DNA of 56,363 nt from Bacteroidota bacterium. Lineage in GTDB: Bacteria; Bacteroidota; Bacteroidia; Cytophagales; Cyclobacteriaceae. This document shows, piece after piece, positions 36,556-46,358 of the stretch (positions are counted from its first letter, which is position 1; every line of letters begins with the position of its first letter). The notes beneath the pieces were generated by a model, which saw nothing but the letters and a program-made list of their open reading frames with translations, did no database searches and was not told where the DNA came from. Made by a program: the position numbers and the translations under genes. Location: positions 1 through 56,363 of the forward strand of contig JAJRQT010000078.1 in the NCBI GenBank assembly GCA_024280115.1, written 5' to 3'.

Positions 36556-38784
36556 ATGGCCGGAAAGCTATTTTATTTTCAATTTTTAATCTTCTTATTT
36601 TTTTCGTGCACAGTTTTTAATAAAACTGAGTTATCAGATAAAACCTTGTTTTCCCTCAATGGTAAACCTACTTCTGCCGATGAGTTTTTATATGTATATG
36701 AAAAGAACAATTTCAACAATGAAAAAATATATTCTGATAAAGATGTAGATGAATATTTTGAACTTTTCAAGAATTTTAAGCTAAAAGTGGAGGCAGCTAA
36801 AGCGGAGGGAATCGATACAACCAAAGCTTTTCTGGAAGAATTTGAGAACTATAAGGACCAATTAATCAAACCATATTTATCTGAAGCCAGGGAGAAAGAA
36901 AAGCTGGTTGAAGAGGCTTATGAACGAATGAAATATGAAATCGATGCATCTCATATTTTGGTGATGTTAGATCCTGATGCCACACCGGAAGATACGCTAA
37001 AGGCTCACCAAAAAATATTTGAAATTAATGAAAAAGCGAAAGGAGGAGCAGACTTTGGGGATCTCGCTATGCGCTTTTCCGAAGATCCCTCAGCTAAAAG
37101 AAATAAAGGTAGATTGGGATATTTTTCCGTCTTTCAAATGGTATTCGCTTTTGAGAATGCTGCTTATAATACACCTGCGGATTCCATTTCTGACATTTTC
37201 AGATCGAGGTTTGGATATCACATACTAAAGGTTCATGATAAAAGACCTTCCACAGGGAAAGTAAAAGTTTCGCATATAATGCTAAGAACGAAACCTGGTG
37301 ATAATTCAAATAGTATAAAAAATAAAATATTTGAAATTCATGACCAATTGGTGGGGGGGGCTGACTGGAATCAGCTTTGTCAACAATATTCAGAAGATTT
37401 GAGAACTAAAAATAATGGAGGCACATTGCCTTTTATCGGCTTGAAACAAATTAATGATAAAGCTTTTGAGGATGTGGCATTCAACCTGGAAAATCCGGGA
37501 GATATCAGCGATCCTGTCAGGAGTAGTTTTGGATGGCATATCATCAAATTGGAAGAAAAGAAAGGGCTTGGACCATTTGACGAAATAAAGGAGGATATTG
37601 AGCAAAAGGTAGCTAAAGACGATCGGTCAAAGCTCAGCAAAAAGGCAGTAGTTAAAAAGCTTAAAAAACAAAACAATTTTATTCTTGTTGAGAAAAGCAA
37701 TGAAAGATTATTGGAGCTGGCTGATTCTACTTTGTTATTGGGGAAATGGAATGTTCCTAAACCTGTTAATATTTTGTCCGACACACTTTTTTTCATCGAT
37801 GATCAGGTATTCAAAACAGAGCTCGCAATTGGAGATATCGAAATTAATCAGAAGAGAAGAACAGGGCTTTCCCCTAAGGAATACATGCATGAACTTATCG
37901 ATAATTTCATTACTTCAAGTCTGATGGACTTTGAAGAAAAACAATTAATTGCAAGCAATCGTGAGTTTCGAATGCTTCTGAATGAGTATTATGAAGGGAT
38001 TTTGCTTTTTGAGATCATGAATCAGAAAGTCTGGGGAAAAGCTGTTGAAGATACATTGGGGTTAAAAAAATACTTTAAAGAACATCAGGAAAATTATAAA
38101 TGGGGAGAGCGGGTAAATGGTATAATTTTCACCAGTACGAATGAAAGTACTATTGATGAGATTAAAAAGTCGCTGGAGATTGAGCAATATAAGCTGTTGG
38201 AAAAAGAGTTGGATATTGATGAGGCACAGGATGTATTGAAAAATCCGTCGATAGATTCTATTGTAAATATTTATAAACTTTATGAGCTTTCTACCATAAC
38301 GGTATTATCAAACAAAAACCTGGTAGATTCAAAGATATATCGTGATCTGGAACAATATTTTAGAGATCTCAATATAGAGAGGGATATTATATATGCCGTA
38401 TCCGACAACTCAAAAAGCAATAAAATTTACCTTATACTAAATAGTAGATCAAAAAAATCGTTAGAATACCTGTACAATCAGGAATCTGCATTAAATTTGC
38501 AGGTCACTGAAGGGATTTTTGAAAAAGGTGACAATCAAATGATTGACTCAGTAGGTTGGCAAACAGGGGCTTATGGATTGAAGCGCAATACAACGCATCA
38601 TCTGATATATATTAGTGATATATTGCCGGAGCAGCCTAAAAAATTAAATGATGTGAAAGGTTCCGTTATTTCAGATTATCAGGACTATCTGGAGCAAAGC
38701 TGGCTCGAAGAACTTAAAAATAAATATACAATTGAAGTTGACTATACAGTACTTGATAAAATTAAAAAATCTTTTAAAAATTAG
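36556..38784 (+). CDS. Periplasmic peptidyl-prolyl isomerase, PpiC/SurA-like, with two rotamase domains
   Basis: This 742-residue lipoprotein has a signal peptide ending FLFFSC (Cys near residue 18). An N-terminal SurA-like helical chaperone segment (about 25-120) is followed by two parvulin domains. The first has DASHILV, FGDLAMRFSEDPSAKRNKGRLGYF and FGYHILKV. The second has VSHIMLRTK, YSEDLRTKNNGGTLPF and FGWHIIKL. A long C-terminal region of about 350 residues without clear motifs follows. The protein probably folds outer-membrane proteins. It is the first of three consecutive envelope-folding genes. Confidence 0.85.
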   Translation: MAGKLFYFQFLIFLFFSCTVFNKTELSDKTLFSLNGKPTSADEFLYVYEKNNFNNEKIYSDKDVDEYFELFKNFKLKVEAAKAEGIDTTKAFLEEFENYKDQLIKPYLSEAREKEKLVEEAYERMKYEIDASHILVMLDPDATPEDTLKAHQKIFEINEKAKGGADFGDLAMRFSEDPSAKRNKGRLGYFSVFQMVFAFENAAYNTPADSISDIFRSRFGYHILKVHDKRPSTGKVKVSHIMLRTKPGDNSNSIKNKIFEIHDQLVGGADWNQLCQQYSEDLRTKNNGGTLPFIGLKQINDKAFEDVAFNLENPGDISDPVRSSFGWHIIKLEEKKGLGPFDEIKEDIEQKVAKDDRSKLSKKAVVKKLKKQNNFILVEKSNERLLELADSTLLLGKWNVPKPVNILSDTLFFIDDQVFKTELAIGDIEINQKRRTGLSPKEYMHELIDNFITSSLMDFEEKQLIASNREFRMLLNEYYEGILLFEIMNQKVWGKAVEDTLGLKKYFKEHQENYKWGERVNGIIFTSTNESTIDEIKKSLEIEQYKLLEKELDIDEAQDVLKNPSIDSIVNIYKLYELSTITVLSNKNLVDSKIYRDLEQYFRDLNIERDIIYAVSDNSKSNKIYLILNSRSKKSLEYLYNQESALNLQVTEGIFEKGDNQMIDSVGWQTGAYGLKRNTTHHLIYISDILPEQPKKLNDVKGSVISDYQDYLEQSWLEELKNKYTIEVDYTVLDKIKKSFKN

Positions 38785-39649
38785 TTTTATACTCCTGGTA
38801 AGCATATTCTATCTTTCTTCTTGCGATTTTTTAAAATTCAAAAAAGGGAGCAATGGAGCAGAAGATGAAGAGACAGTGCCACTTGCCAGTGTTGGAGATA
38901 TTTATCTATACCCTAAAGATGTAGAAGGGATTGTTCCCCCAAACATGTCAAAAGCAGATAGTACTGATTTGATAGAAAGGCATATAATGGGGTGGGTGAA
39001 AAAGCAATTACTTATTTCTGAAGCGCAAAATCAACTGTCATTTGATGAGGTTGAGCTGGAACGCCGGGTATTGGATTACAGGTATGCATTGATGATGCAT
39101 GAATTTGAGAAATTTAATATTGCCAGAAACATCGACACCAATATTACTGAAGAAGAGATAAGCGAGTACTATAAAAATAATATTCAGAATTTTGAACTTA
39201 AACAAAATATAATCAGGGGTTATTTTATACAGTTAAGTAAAGATGCTCCAAAACTGGGTAGATTCAGGTATTTGCTAAGATCTAATAGAACAAAGGACAA
39301 TGAGGAATTGAAATCATATGCTTATAGCTATGGGACTAAAGTTCATTTAGATGACTCCATCTGGGTAAATTTTGAAGATGTGATCAATAATACACCTTTG
39401 ATGGATATCCCAAATAAGACGGATTTTCTAAGACGGAATAAGTATTACGAAATTCCAGGAGAAAATTTTCTTTATTTCCTTAAAATAACTCAGTATAGAA
39501 TACGCAATGATACCTCCCCATTAGAATTTGTCCGGGATGATATACGAAAAATTATTTTAAATAGAAGAAAAGTGAGTCTTTCCAAAAAACTGGAAGAAGA
39601 CATTTACGAGAATGCTGTAAAAAATGAAGATTTTAAAATATATAAATAG
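38753..39649 (+). CDS. SurA-N-like lipoprotein without visible rotamase domain
   Basis: There is no ATG near the start. TTG 38753 gives a clean lipoprotein signal (LKISFILLVSIFYLSSC), and TTG 38732 is an alternative. Either start overlaps the previous gene in another frame. The ~298-residue protein matches the helical chaperone part of SurA-type proteins (ERHIMGWVKKQLLISEAQ, ITEEEISEYYKNN). The parvulin signatures HILV / GGDLG are absent. It lies between two PpiC-domain genes, and its stop overlaps the start of the next by 26 nt. It may therefore be a holdase subunit or degenerate paralogue in the same pathway. Confidence 0.75.
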   Translation: MIKLKNLLKISFILLVSIFYLSSCDFLKFKKGSNGAEDEETVPLASVGDIYLYPKDVEGIVPPNMSKADSTDLIERHIMGWVKKQLLISEAQNQLSFDEVELERRVLDYRYALMMHEFEKFNIARNIDTNITEEEISEYYKNNIQNFELKQNIIRGYFIQLSKDAPKLGRFRYLLRSNRTKDNEELKSYAYSYGTKVHLDDSIWVNFEDVINNTPLMDIPNKTDFLRRNKYYEIPGENFLYFLKITQYRIRNDTSPLEFVRDDIRKIILNRRKVSLSKKLEEDIYENAVKNEDFKIYK

Positions 39650-40976
39650 TAAGAAAGGTCAACTACTGATCTTAATTCCCTTTTTAGTTATGGGAAATTT
39701 GGTGGCTCAATCACCTGAATTAACCGTAATCGATAAAATAATTGCCAAAGTTGATAACTACATTGTCTTGAAATCAGATCTTGAAAGATCATACCTACAA
39801 GTACAGTCCGGAGGAGATTATAAAACTACCAAATGCCAGGTATTGGAGGGTTTGGTATTAAATAAACTGATGGTTGCCAAAGCGGAGATAGACTCAATAG
39901 TTGTGGAAGAGGATATGATTGACAGGACACTAGATATGAGGATGAAAGGGGTAATAGCCCAGGCAGGGGGCGATCCTAAAAAGCTGGAAGAGGTCTTCGG
40001 GAAATCCATGGAGGAAATACGTGAAGATTTGAGAGATCAGGTAAAGGAGCAAATGCTTGTTGAACAAATGCAGAGCACCATTACCGAAACAATTACAGTG
40101 ACGCCAGCAGAGGTAAAAAGATTTTTTAAAAATATCCCAAAGGATAGTCTTCCTTATTTTTCTACAGAAGTAGAAATAGGGCAGATTGTAAAGAAACCAG
40201 TTGTTAGTGCTGAAGAAAAGGAGCGGATTGAAAATTCTCTTATAAAAATAAGAGATGAAGCATTGAGCGGTACCACGAGTTTCCAGGTGTTGGCCGGGAG
40301 GCATTCGGACGGCCCTTCGGGGCCAAGGGGTGGAGACCTTGGAGATGTAGAGCGTGGGCAAATGGTCCCTGAGTTTGAAGCGGCAGCATTGAAGCTTAAG
40401 AATGGCGAAATATCATTACCGGTTGAAACGGAATTCGGTTTTCACATAATTCAAATGGTTGACAGAAGGGGGAATATTTATAATGCGAGACACATCCTAA
40501 TCCAACCTAAATATTCAGACAAAGATTTCGATGTGGCCTATGAATTTCTCGATAGTATAAAAAATTTAGTTGAGATTGATTCCTTATCATTCGATAGGGC
40601 GGCGAAAAAATACTCTGATGATAAAGCAACATCCTCAAATGGTGGTTTTATAAGAGACCAGACCGGGGCAAATAGAATATCTGTTAGCGAGCTGGATCCT
40701 GGATTATTTTTTATAATTGATACTATGACGGTGGGAAGCATTTCAGAACCAATGAAATTTACCATGGCAGATGGTAAAGAAGCCATGAGGGTTATTTATT
40801 ATAAATCAAAATTAAAACCGCATCAGGCAGATTTAGATAAAGATTATCAAAAAATATATATGGCAGCTTTAAACGCGAAAAAATCAAAAGTGATGAGCGA
40901 TTGGTTTGAGGTTTCCAAACATGAGGTTTATGTAGAAATTGACCCGGAATATAAGGATTGTAAAATTTTACAGTGA
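39624..40976 (+). CDS. SurA-like periplasmic chaperone/peptidyl-prolyl isomerase
   Basis: The 450-residue product has a signal peptide (ILIPFLVMGNLVAQ), a SurA N-terminal domain (VIDKIIAKVDNYIVLKSDLE to about 170) and two parvulin domains. The first contains GGDLGDVERGQMVPEFE and FGFHIIQMVD. The second contains ARHILIQPKYSDKD and SSNGGFIRD. Length and architecture match E. coli SurA (428 residues). It probably escorts outer-membrane proteins to the Bam complex. It ends 3 nt before the MoxR gene, so the PPIase genes and moxR form one operon. Confidence 0.88.
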   Translation: MKILKYINSKKGQLLILIPFLVMGNLVAQSPELTVIDKIIAKVDNYIVLKSDLERSYLQVQSGGDYKTTKCQVLEGLVLNKLMVAKAEIDSIVVEEDMIDRTLDMRMKGVIAQAGGDPKKLEEVFGKSMEEIREDLRDQVKEQMLVEQMQSTITETITVTPAEVKRFFKNIPKDSLPYFSTEVEIGQIVKKPVVSAEEKERIENSLIKIRDEALSGTTSFQVLAGRHSDGPSGPRGGDLGDVERGQMVPEFEAAALKLKNGEISLPVETEFGFHIIQMVDRRGNIYNARHILIQPKYSDKDFDVAYEFLDSIKNLVEIDSLSFDRAAKKYSDDKATSSNGGFIRDQTGANRISVSELDPGLFFIIDTMTVGSISEPMKFTMADGKEAMRVIYYKSKLKPHQADLDKDYQKIYMAALNAKKSKVMSDWFEVSKHEVYVEIDPEYKDCKILQ

Positions 40977-40979
40977 CGA

Positions 40980-41945
40980 ATGAAAGAATTCAAAAATGAA
41001 GTGGAAGCTGCGAAGGCTCTTAAGACAGCTTATGAAACGTTAAAAGCTGAAATTTCAAAAGTAATCATTGGCCAGGATGAGGTTGTGAAACTTGTGCTGA
41101 CTTCAATTTTTTGCCAGGGTCATAGTCTGCTGGTTGGCGTGCCCGGTCTGGCAAAAACTTTACTTATAAAATCTATTTCAAATGCTCTGAACCTATCATT
41201 TAATAGAATTCAGTTTACTCCGGATTTAATGCCATCTGACATCTTAGGCGCTGAGACACTGGATAATGAACGCAATTTTAAGTTTATCAAAGGGCCGGTG
41301 TTTGCCAATATTATATTGGCCGATGAGATAAATCGTACACCTCCAAAAACACAATCAGCGCTTCTGGAAGCCATGCAGGAATATGCAGTTACCATTGCAG
41401 GCGAGCATCATGATTTGGACATGCCATTTTTTGTTTTGGCAACTCAGAACCCAATAGAGCAGGAAGGGACATATCCTTTGCCTGAGGCGCAATTGGATAG
41501 ATTTATGTTCAATATTTTGCTTGATTATCCAACATATGAGCAAGAGATTGACATCGTAAAAAAAACAACGGGCGCAAAGCAAACTAAAATTGATACAGTA
41601 ATTTCGAAAGAAGAAATCGTTGAATTTCAGAAATTGATAAAAGAAGTACCTGTCGCTGATAATGTGATTGAGTACGCTGTGAAACTTGTTCAAAAAACAA
41701 GACCGGGTACCGATGCCGCCGCCGAGATTTCTAACAAATATCTCGAATGGGGTGCAGGCCCCAGGGGGTCTCAGTATTTGATCACCGGGGCAAAATTCAA
41801 TGCCTTGATCACAGGAAAGTTCTCCCCGGATATTGAGGATGTTCAGGTAATAGCAAAACCGATATTAAGACACCGGATTCTCAGGAATTTTAAAGCGGAA
41901 GCAGAAAGCGTCACAGTTGATTATATTATCGAACAGCTATTGTAA
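40980..41945 (+). CDS. MoxR-family AAA+ ATPase
   Basis: The 321-residue protein has Walker A GVPGLAKT, Walker B ANIILADEINR, the MoxR signature PPKTQSALLEAMQE and sensor 1 LATQNPIEQEGTYPLPEAQLDRF. MoxR proteins act as chaperone-like ATPases and usually pair with a DUF58 and von Willebrand A gene downstream. Here the next gene is on the opposite strand, so those partners are missing locally. It begins 3 nt after the SurA-like stop, which links it to envelope protein folding. Confidence 0.93.
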   Translation: MKEFKNEVEAAKALKTAYETLKAEISKVIIGQDEVVKLVLTSIFCQGHSLLVGVPGLAKTLLIKSISNALNLSFNRIQFTPDLMPSDILGAETLDNERNFKFIKGPVFANIILADEINRTPPKTQSALLEAMQEYAVTIAGEHHDLDMPFFVLATQNPIEQEGTYPLPEAQLDRFMFNILLDYPTYEQEIDIVKKTTGAKQTKIDTVISKEEIVEFQKLIKEVPVADNVIEYAVKLVQKTRPGTDAAAEISNKYLEWGAGPRGSQYLITGAKFNALITGKFSPDIEDVQVIAKPILRHRILRNFKAEAESVTVDYIIEQLL

Positions 41946-41947
41946 AT

Positions 41948-42376
41948 TTACCGATTTCTGATTTTCAGGTAAATTCCATCAACAAAAGTATCGTATTGAA
42001 GTAGATCCAATGAGGCGGGACCTCCCGTAGGGTTTCCATTGAAGTTGAATGTAGAGCTACAGCATTCGTGTCGCATAAAAAGACTTGAATCATCGACGAC
42101 AACATGATCACAATCCGGATCGTAAGTACAGGCGCTTTCAAAAGCGCGATAAATGCCATTCCCTTCATGATAAACAATAATACCCCTATATCCGGAATTA
42201 TCTCCCGACGGGATAAATATATAGCCCCCGATATTTCGCAAATTTTGATATTGAATCAGATTTAAGTTAATATCCTGATTCACGAAAGCAAAAGGAATGA
42301 TCGCATCCGGGGTTACTTTCTCGCAGGAAGAAAATGTGAAAACTGAAAATATAATATACAAAATGATTTTATTCAT
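41948..42376 (-). CDS. Rieske-fold-like lipoprotein with altered cluster ligands
   Basis: This 142-residue lipoprotein has the signal YIIFSVFTFSSC (Cys near 18). The body resembles a small Rieske ferredoxin. ESACTYDPDCDH stands where CxH would be, HECCSSTFNFNG stands where CxxH would be, and GGPA ends it as in true Rieske proteins. The histidine ligands are replaced (Tyr and Ser), so a normal 2Fe-2S Rieske cluster is unlikely. The cysteines might form disulfides or bind another metal. It is the last gene of the minus-strand pheS run, 34 nt after pheS. Confidence 0.65.
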   Translation of the reverse strand: MNKIILYIIFSVFTFSSCEKVTPDAIIPFAFVNQDINLNLIQYQNLRNIGGYIFIPSGDNSGYRGIIVYHEGNGIYRAFESACTYDPDCDHVVVDDSSLFMRHECCSSTFNFNGNPTGGPASLDLLQYDTFVDGIYLKIRNR

Positions 42377-42410
42377 CTATCCAGCAACGAAAATTATAGG
42401 AGAAGTATTG

Positions 42411-43436
42411 TTAATTAACCGACTTGAATTGACGAAGGAAACGAATGTCATTTTCAGTAAACAACCTGATATCATTGATCTGATACTTTAGCATAGTGAT
42501 TCTTTCTATACCCATGCCAAAAGCAAATCCTGTGTATTCCTCGGGATCGATATCACAGTTTTTCAATACATTGGGATCTACCATTCCACAACCTCCAATT
42601 TCAACCCAACCGGTATGCTTACAGATTTTACATCCTTTTTGACCACAAATAAAGCATGATATGTCCAACTCGGCGCTTGGTTCAGTAAAAGGGAAATAGG
42701 AAGGTCTGAGTCTGATTTTAGTATTTTTCCCAAAGAACTCCCTTGCAAAATAAAGCATGGTTTGTTTAAGATCTGCAAAGCTTACATTTTTATCAACATA
42801 CAAACCTTCCACCTGATGGAAAATGCAATGTGCTCTGACCGATATAGCTTCATTTCTGAATACACGCCCTGGTGATAATGTCCTGATGGGCGGTTTTTGT
42901 TTTTCCATCACACGTACCTGAACGGATGATGTGTGCGTCCTTAATGCAATATCCGGGTCTTTTTCAATGAAGAAAGTATCCTGCATTTCGCGGGCAGGGT
43001 GGTTCTCCGGAAAATTAAGCGCCGTGAAATTATGCCAGTCATCTTCTATTTCAGGTCCATAAGAGACATTGAAACCGATTCTCTCAAAAATTTCTAATAT
43101 TCTTTTTTTGGTGATCGAAAGTGGGTGAAGACTGCCAAGAGTATCCGGAATGGGAGGAAGTGTTAAATCTATTGGTGCATCAGTACTTTCTTTTTTAGTA
43201 TTCTCTACGGATGCAATTAGTTTATTGAATTTATCCCGGGCCGTATTTTTCAGTTCATTGAGCAATTGCCCCATCTCTTTTCGATCTTCAGGGGCAATGT
43301 TTTTCATATCCGCAAATAAATCAGTGATGACACTTTTCCGACTTATAAACTTAAGCCTGAATGCTTCCAACTCATCATTTTTTGCTGCGACATAATCTGT
43401 TATTTCAGCTTTTAAAGCTTCAACCTTCTCCTTCAT
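42411..43436 (-). CDS. pheS: Phenylalanine-tRNA ligase alpha subunit
   Basis: The 341-residue class II aminoacyl-tRNA synthetase subunit has an N-terminal coiled coil (about 1-90). Motif 2 is [21 protein letters not shown] and motif 3 is [16 protein letters not shown] near the end. The insert [17 protein letters not shown] carries four cysteines and may bind zinc; I believe similar inserts occur in other Bacteroidota PheS proteins. It follows cysN by 12 nt on the same strand. pheT is not in the window. Sharing an operon with sulfate-activation genes is unusual functionally. Confidence 0.96.
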   Translation of the reverse strand: MKEKVEALKAEITDYVAAKNDELEAFRLKFISRKSVITDLFADMKNIAPEDRKEMGQLLNELKNTARDKFNKLIASVENTKKESTDAPIDLTLPPIPDTLGSLHPLSITKKRILEIFERIGFNVSYGPEIEDDWHNFTALNFPENHPAREMQDTFFIEKDPDIALRTHTSSVQVRVMEKQKPPIRTLSPGRVFRNEAISVRAHCIFHQVEGLYVDKNVSFADLKQTMLYFAREFFGKNTKIRLRPSYFPFTEPSAELDISCFICGQKGCKICKHTGWVEIGGCGMVDPNVLKNCDIDPEEYTGFAFGMGIERITMLKYQINDIRLFTENDIRFLRQFKSVN

Positions 43437-43448
43437 CCTCCAAATAAA

Positions 43449-44738
43449 TTAAATAATCATTCCTGCCCCAACTGTTTCGTTGGTGTTTTCATCTATTAGG
43501 ATGATGCTACCGGTTCCACGATTTTTTTTGTAGCTGTCATAGAAGAATGGCTGGGTAGTTCTGATTAGTATCCTGCCAATTTCATTCAGGCCAATATTGA
43601 GGTCATCTTCAATTTTATGGAGCGTGTTGATATCAACTTTATACCTGATATCTTTTATTATGCATCGTGCGTCTTTTGTTGTTTGTTTTATGGCATATTT
43701 TCCTCCAAGTAAAAGTGCTCTATCATTTAACCAACAGATCATCAATTCAATATCCTGTCCGGTTTCAGGCTGATTATTCTCCTTCACAATCATATCTCCC
43801 CTGCTAATATCTATCTCATCTTCCAGTTGTATTACAACATTCATTGGGGGATAGGCCTCTTCGAGCTGGCCATTCATAGTATTAATAGATTTTATTTTTG
43901 AAGTAAAACCTGATGGTAACGCCAGTACTTCATCACCCTCTTTGAAAATTCCACCTTCTATTCTACCTGCATAACCTCGGAAATCGTGAAATTCATCAGA
44001 TTGTGGCCGTATTACCTTTTGCACAGGAAACCTGCAATCGACAAAATTATAATCACTGGCGATATGAACATTTTCTAGTGTATATAATAAAGTTGACCCT
44101 TTGTACCATGGTGTCTTGTCAGTTTTGTCAACAACATTGTCTCCTTTAAGCGCACTGATAGGAATATATTGAATATCCTGAATTTCCAGCTTTGAGCTAA
44201 AAGCATCAAAATCTGACTTAATTTTATTAAATACCTCCTCGCTGTAATCCACTAAGTCCATTTTGTTCACACAAAGAATCATGTGCTTTATCTGTAGTAG
44301 GGAAGCAATAAAGGCATGGCGACAAGTTTGCTCAACAACACCATGTCTGGCGTCAATAAGCACAATAGCCAGGTTTGCTGTAGATGCTCCGGTGACCATG
44401 TTTCGGGTGTACTGAATATGCCCAGGGGTGTCTGCAATAATAAACTTGCGCTTTGGCGTCGCAAAATATCTATAGGCAACATCAATGGTTATGCCCTGCT
44501 CACGTTCTGCTCGCAAACCATCTGTAAGCAATGCGAGGTTTACCTGATGGTCTCCCATTTTTTTACTTGCTTGCTCTACAGCAGCCAACTGGTCTTCAAA
44601 AATCGATTTTGAATCATGAAGCAACCTTCCAATAAGGGTACTTTTTCCATCATCAACTGAACCCGCAGTGGTAAACCGCAGCAAGTCCATATTTAAATAT
44701 TCTTCAGTAGAAAATTCTTTTTCTATATTATTATTCAT
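43449..44738 (-). CDS. cysN: Sulfate adenylyltransferase, GTPase subunit
   Basis: This EF-Tu-like GTPase of 429 residues drives ATP sulfurylase with CysD to make adenosine 5'-phosphosulfate. The G1 motif is GSVDDGKSTLIGRLL, G3 is DTPGHIQYTRNM and G4 is CVNKMDLVDY, followed by two beta-barrel domains. There is no C-terminal APS-kinase fusion; that activity is encoded by the separate cysC. It lies 16 nt after cysD in the cysC-cysD-cysN order. Confidence 0.96.
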   Translation of the reverse strand: MNNNIEKEFSTEEYLNMDLLRFTTAGSVDDGKSTLIGRLLHDSKSIFEDQLAAVEQASKKMGDHQVNLALLTDGLRAEREQGITIDVAYRYFATPKRKFIIADTPGHIQYTRNMVTGASTANLAIVLIDARHGVVEQTCRHAFIASLLQIKHMILCVNKMDLVDYSEEVFNKIKSDFDAFSSKLEIQDIQYIPISALKGDNVVDKTDKTPWYKGSTLLYTLENVHIASDYNFVDCRFPVQKVIRPQSDEFHDFRGYAGRIEGGIFKEGDEVLALPSGFTSKIKSINTMNGQLEEAYPPMNVVIQLEDEIDISRGDMIVKENNQPETGQDIELMICWLNDRALLLGGKYAIKQTTKDARCIIKDIRYKVDINTLHKIEDDLNIGLNEIGRILIRTTQPFFYDSYKKNRGTGSIILIDENTNETVGAGMII

Positions 44739-44754
44739 AGTTCAATATCAATTT

Positions 44755-45660
44755 CTAAAAGTATCCTTCTTTTTTTCTATCCTCCATGGCGGCATCTGAT
44801 CGCTTATCATCTGCCCGTGTGCCTCTTTCTGTTTCTCTTGCTGCGGAGACTTCAAGAATGATATCCTCAATTTTTGAAGCCCCCGAAACGACGGCTCCGG
44901 TACATGTCATGTCTCCGATTGTTCTGAATCTGATTTTCCGTTTTTCTATTTTTTCACCTTCCAGAAGTGAAATGAAAGGAGAATTTGCAAGAAAAACACC
45001 ATCTCTGTTTACCACTTCCCGTTCATGGGTATAATAAATATTAGGAATCGGTACATTTTCAGCAGCTATATACTGCCAAACATCCATTTCGGTCCAGTTG
45101 CTTAATGGAAAAACTCTGAAATGCTCTCCTATATGTTTTTTCCCATTAAAGAGGTTCCAAAGTTCAGGCCGTTGATTTTTTGGGTCCCACTGGCCAAACT
45201 CATCTCTGTGCGAAAAAAATCTTTCTTTTGCCCTGGCTTTTTCTTCATCTCTTCTTCCTCCACCAAAGGCGGCGTCAAATTTATATTTTTCCATAGAATC
45301 CAAGAGCGTGATGGTCTGCATCATATTTCTACTTGGGTTAGGGCCTTTTTCTTCAACCGCTTTTCCACTGTCTATAGACTCCTGCACAGATCCGACAATT
45401 AGCTCTACGCCCAAATCTTTCACCATTTTATCTCTAAATTCAATAGTCTCCGGAAAATTGTGACCAGTATCAATGTGCATTAGAGGGAATGGAATTTTTG
45501 CAGGCCAGAATGCTTTCTGGGCCAGCCTTACCATAACTATAGAATCTTTTCCGCCTGAAAAAAGTAATACGGGCTTTTCAAACTGAGAAGCAACTTCGCG
45601 CATTATATAAATGGCTTCGTTTTCCAGTTGATTTAAATGTGATAAATGATATTTTAACAT
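44755..45660 (-). CDS. cysD: Sulfate adenylyltransferase, small subunit
   Basis: This 301-residue PP-loop ATP pyrophosphatase-type protein has the motif FSGGKDSIVMVRLAQKAF. It also has MHIDTGHNFPET and FGGGRRDEEKARAKER, all typical of CysD. It adenylylates sulfate with CysN. Its start overlaps the cysC stop by one base (TAATG), which suggests translational coupling. Confidence 0.97.
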   Translation of the reverse strand: MLKYHLSHLNQLENEAIYIMREVASQFEKPVLLFSGGKDSIVMVRLAQKAFWPAKIPFPLMHIDTGHNFPETIEFRDKMVKDLGVELIVGSVQESIDSGKAVEEKGPNPSRNMMQTITLLDSMEKYKFDAAFGGGRRDEEKARAKERFFSHRDEFGQWDPKNQRPELWNLFNGKKHIGEHFRVFPLSNWTEMDVWQYIAAENVPIPNIYYTHEREVVNRDGVFLANSPFISLLEGEKIEKRKIRFRTIGDMTCTGAVVSGASKIEDIILEVSAARETERGTRADDKRSDAAMEDRKKEGYF

Positions 45661-46262
45661 TACGATTCTTCAAATTTTATTTTTTCAATTATATTTTTTA
45701 CCAATTGGTTATGACATACCTCAATTGAGTTTATATCAGTTTTAATTTCTAAATCAGGATTTTTGGGTTCTTCAAATGGAGCATCTATTCCGGTAAAATT
45801 CTTAATTTCTCCTTTTCTCGCCAGTTTGTAAAGCCCTTTAACATCCCGTGATTCGCAAACTTCGATCGGGCAATTCACATAAACTTCAAAATACTTATCT
45901 GAACCAATAATGGTTTTCGCCATCTTCCTGATTTCTTCAGTAGGACTTATCAATGAGCAAATGGTTATTATTCCACAGCTTGTAAACAACTTTGAGACTT
46001 CTGCTGCCCTCCTTATATTTTCTGTTCTATCTTCATCGGAAAAGGATAAATTTTTATTTATACCGGTCCTTAGGTTATCACCATCTAAAATTTGAGTTAA
46101 ATACCCTTTTTGATGAAGTGCATTTTCTAATCCTCTGGCAAGCGTACTTTTACCTGATCCGGAAAGACCGACCACCCAAACAACCAACGATTTCTGCTTG
46201 AGAAGTTTCTCTTTATCCTCTGCGGATAAAATGGTATCAAAGATTGGAAATATGTTGCTCAC
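45660..46262 (-). CDS. cysC: Adenylylsulfate kinase
   Basis: The 200-residue P-loop kinase phosphorylates APS to PAPS. Walker A is GLSGSGKSTLARGLE, the APS-binding region is LDGDNLRTGINKNLSF and the family motif is ICSLISPTEEIRKMA. It is the first gene of the minus-strand cys run and is divergent from cysQ, with a 96-nt shared upstream region. PAPS serves either reductive assimilation or sulfotransferases. No cysH or sulfotransferase gene is in the window. Confidence 0.96.
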   Translation of the reverse strand: MSNIFPIFDTILSAEDKEKLLKQKSLVVWVVGLSGSGKSTLARGLENALHQKGYLTQILDGDNLRTGINKNLSFSDEDRTENIRRAAEVSKLFTSCGIITICSLISPTEEIRKMAKTIIGSDKYFEVYVNCPIEVCESRDVKGLYKLARKGEIKNFTGIDAPFEEPKNPDLEIKTDINSIEVCHNQLVKNIIEKIKFEES

Positions 46263-46318
46263 AAAATAAAAATTTTGGCAAAAATAGCATTATTTAGCTG
46301 AATAATATAATCAAAGTA

Positions 46319-46326
46319 TTATTTTT
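46319..46326 (+). promoter_or_regulatory. Possible -7 box (TATTTTTG) for cysQ
   Basis: TATTTTTG fits TAnnTTTG and lies roughly 33 nt upstream of the cysQ ATG, in the short divergent region between cysC and cysQ. No -33 TTTG at the right spacing was found, so this is tentative. Confidence 0.35.
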
Positions 46327-46358
46327 GTTCTTTATTTTGTTATAATTAATCTAAAAAG

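Noticed and set aside
37352..37359. G8 homopolymer in the first PpiC gene, checked as a possible frameshift site
   Set aside because: The reading frame through it is intact (LVGGADW), so there is no lesion; it also shows that a run of eight G was resolved correctly here.
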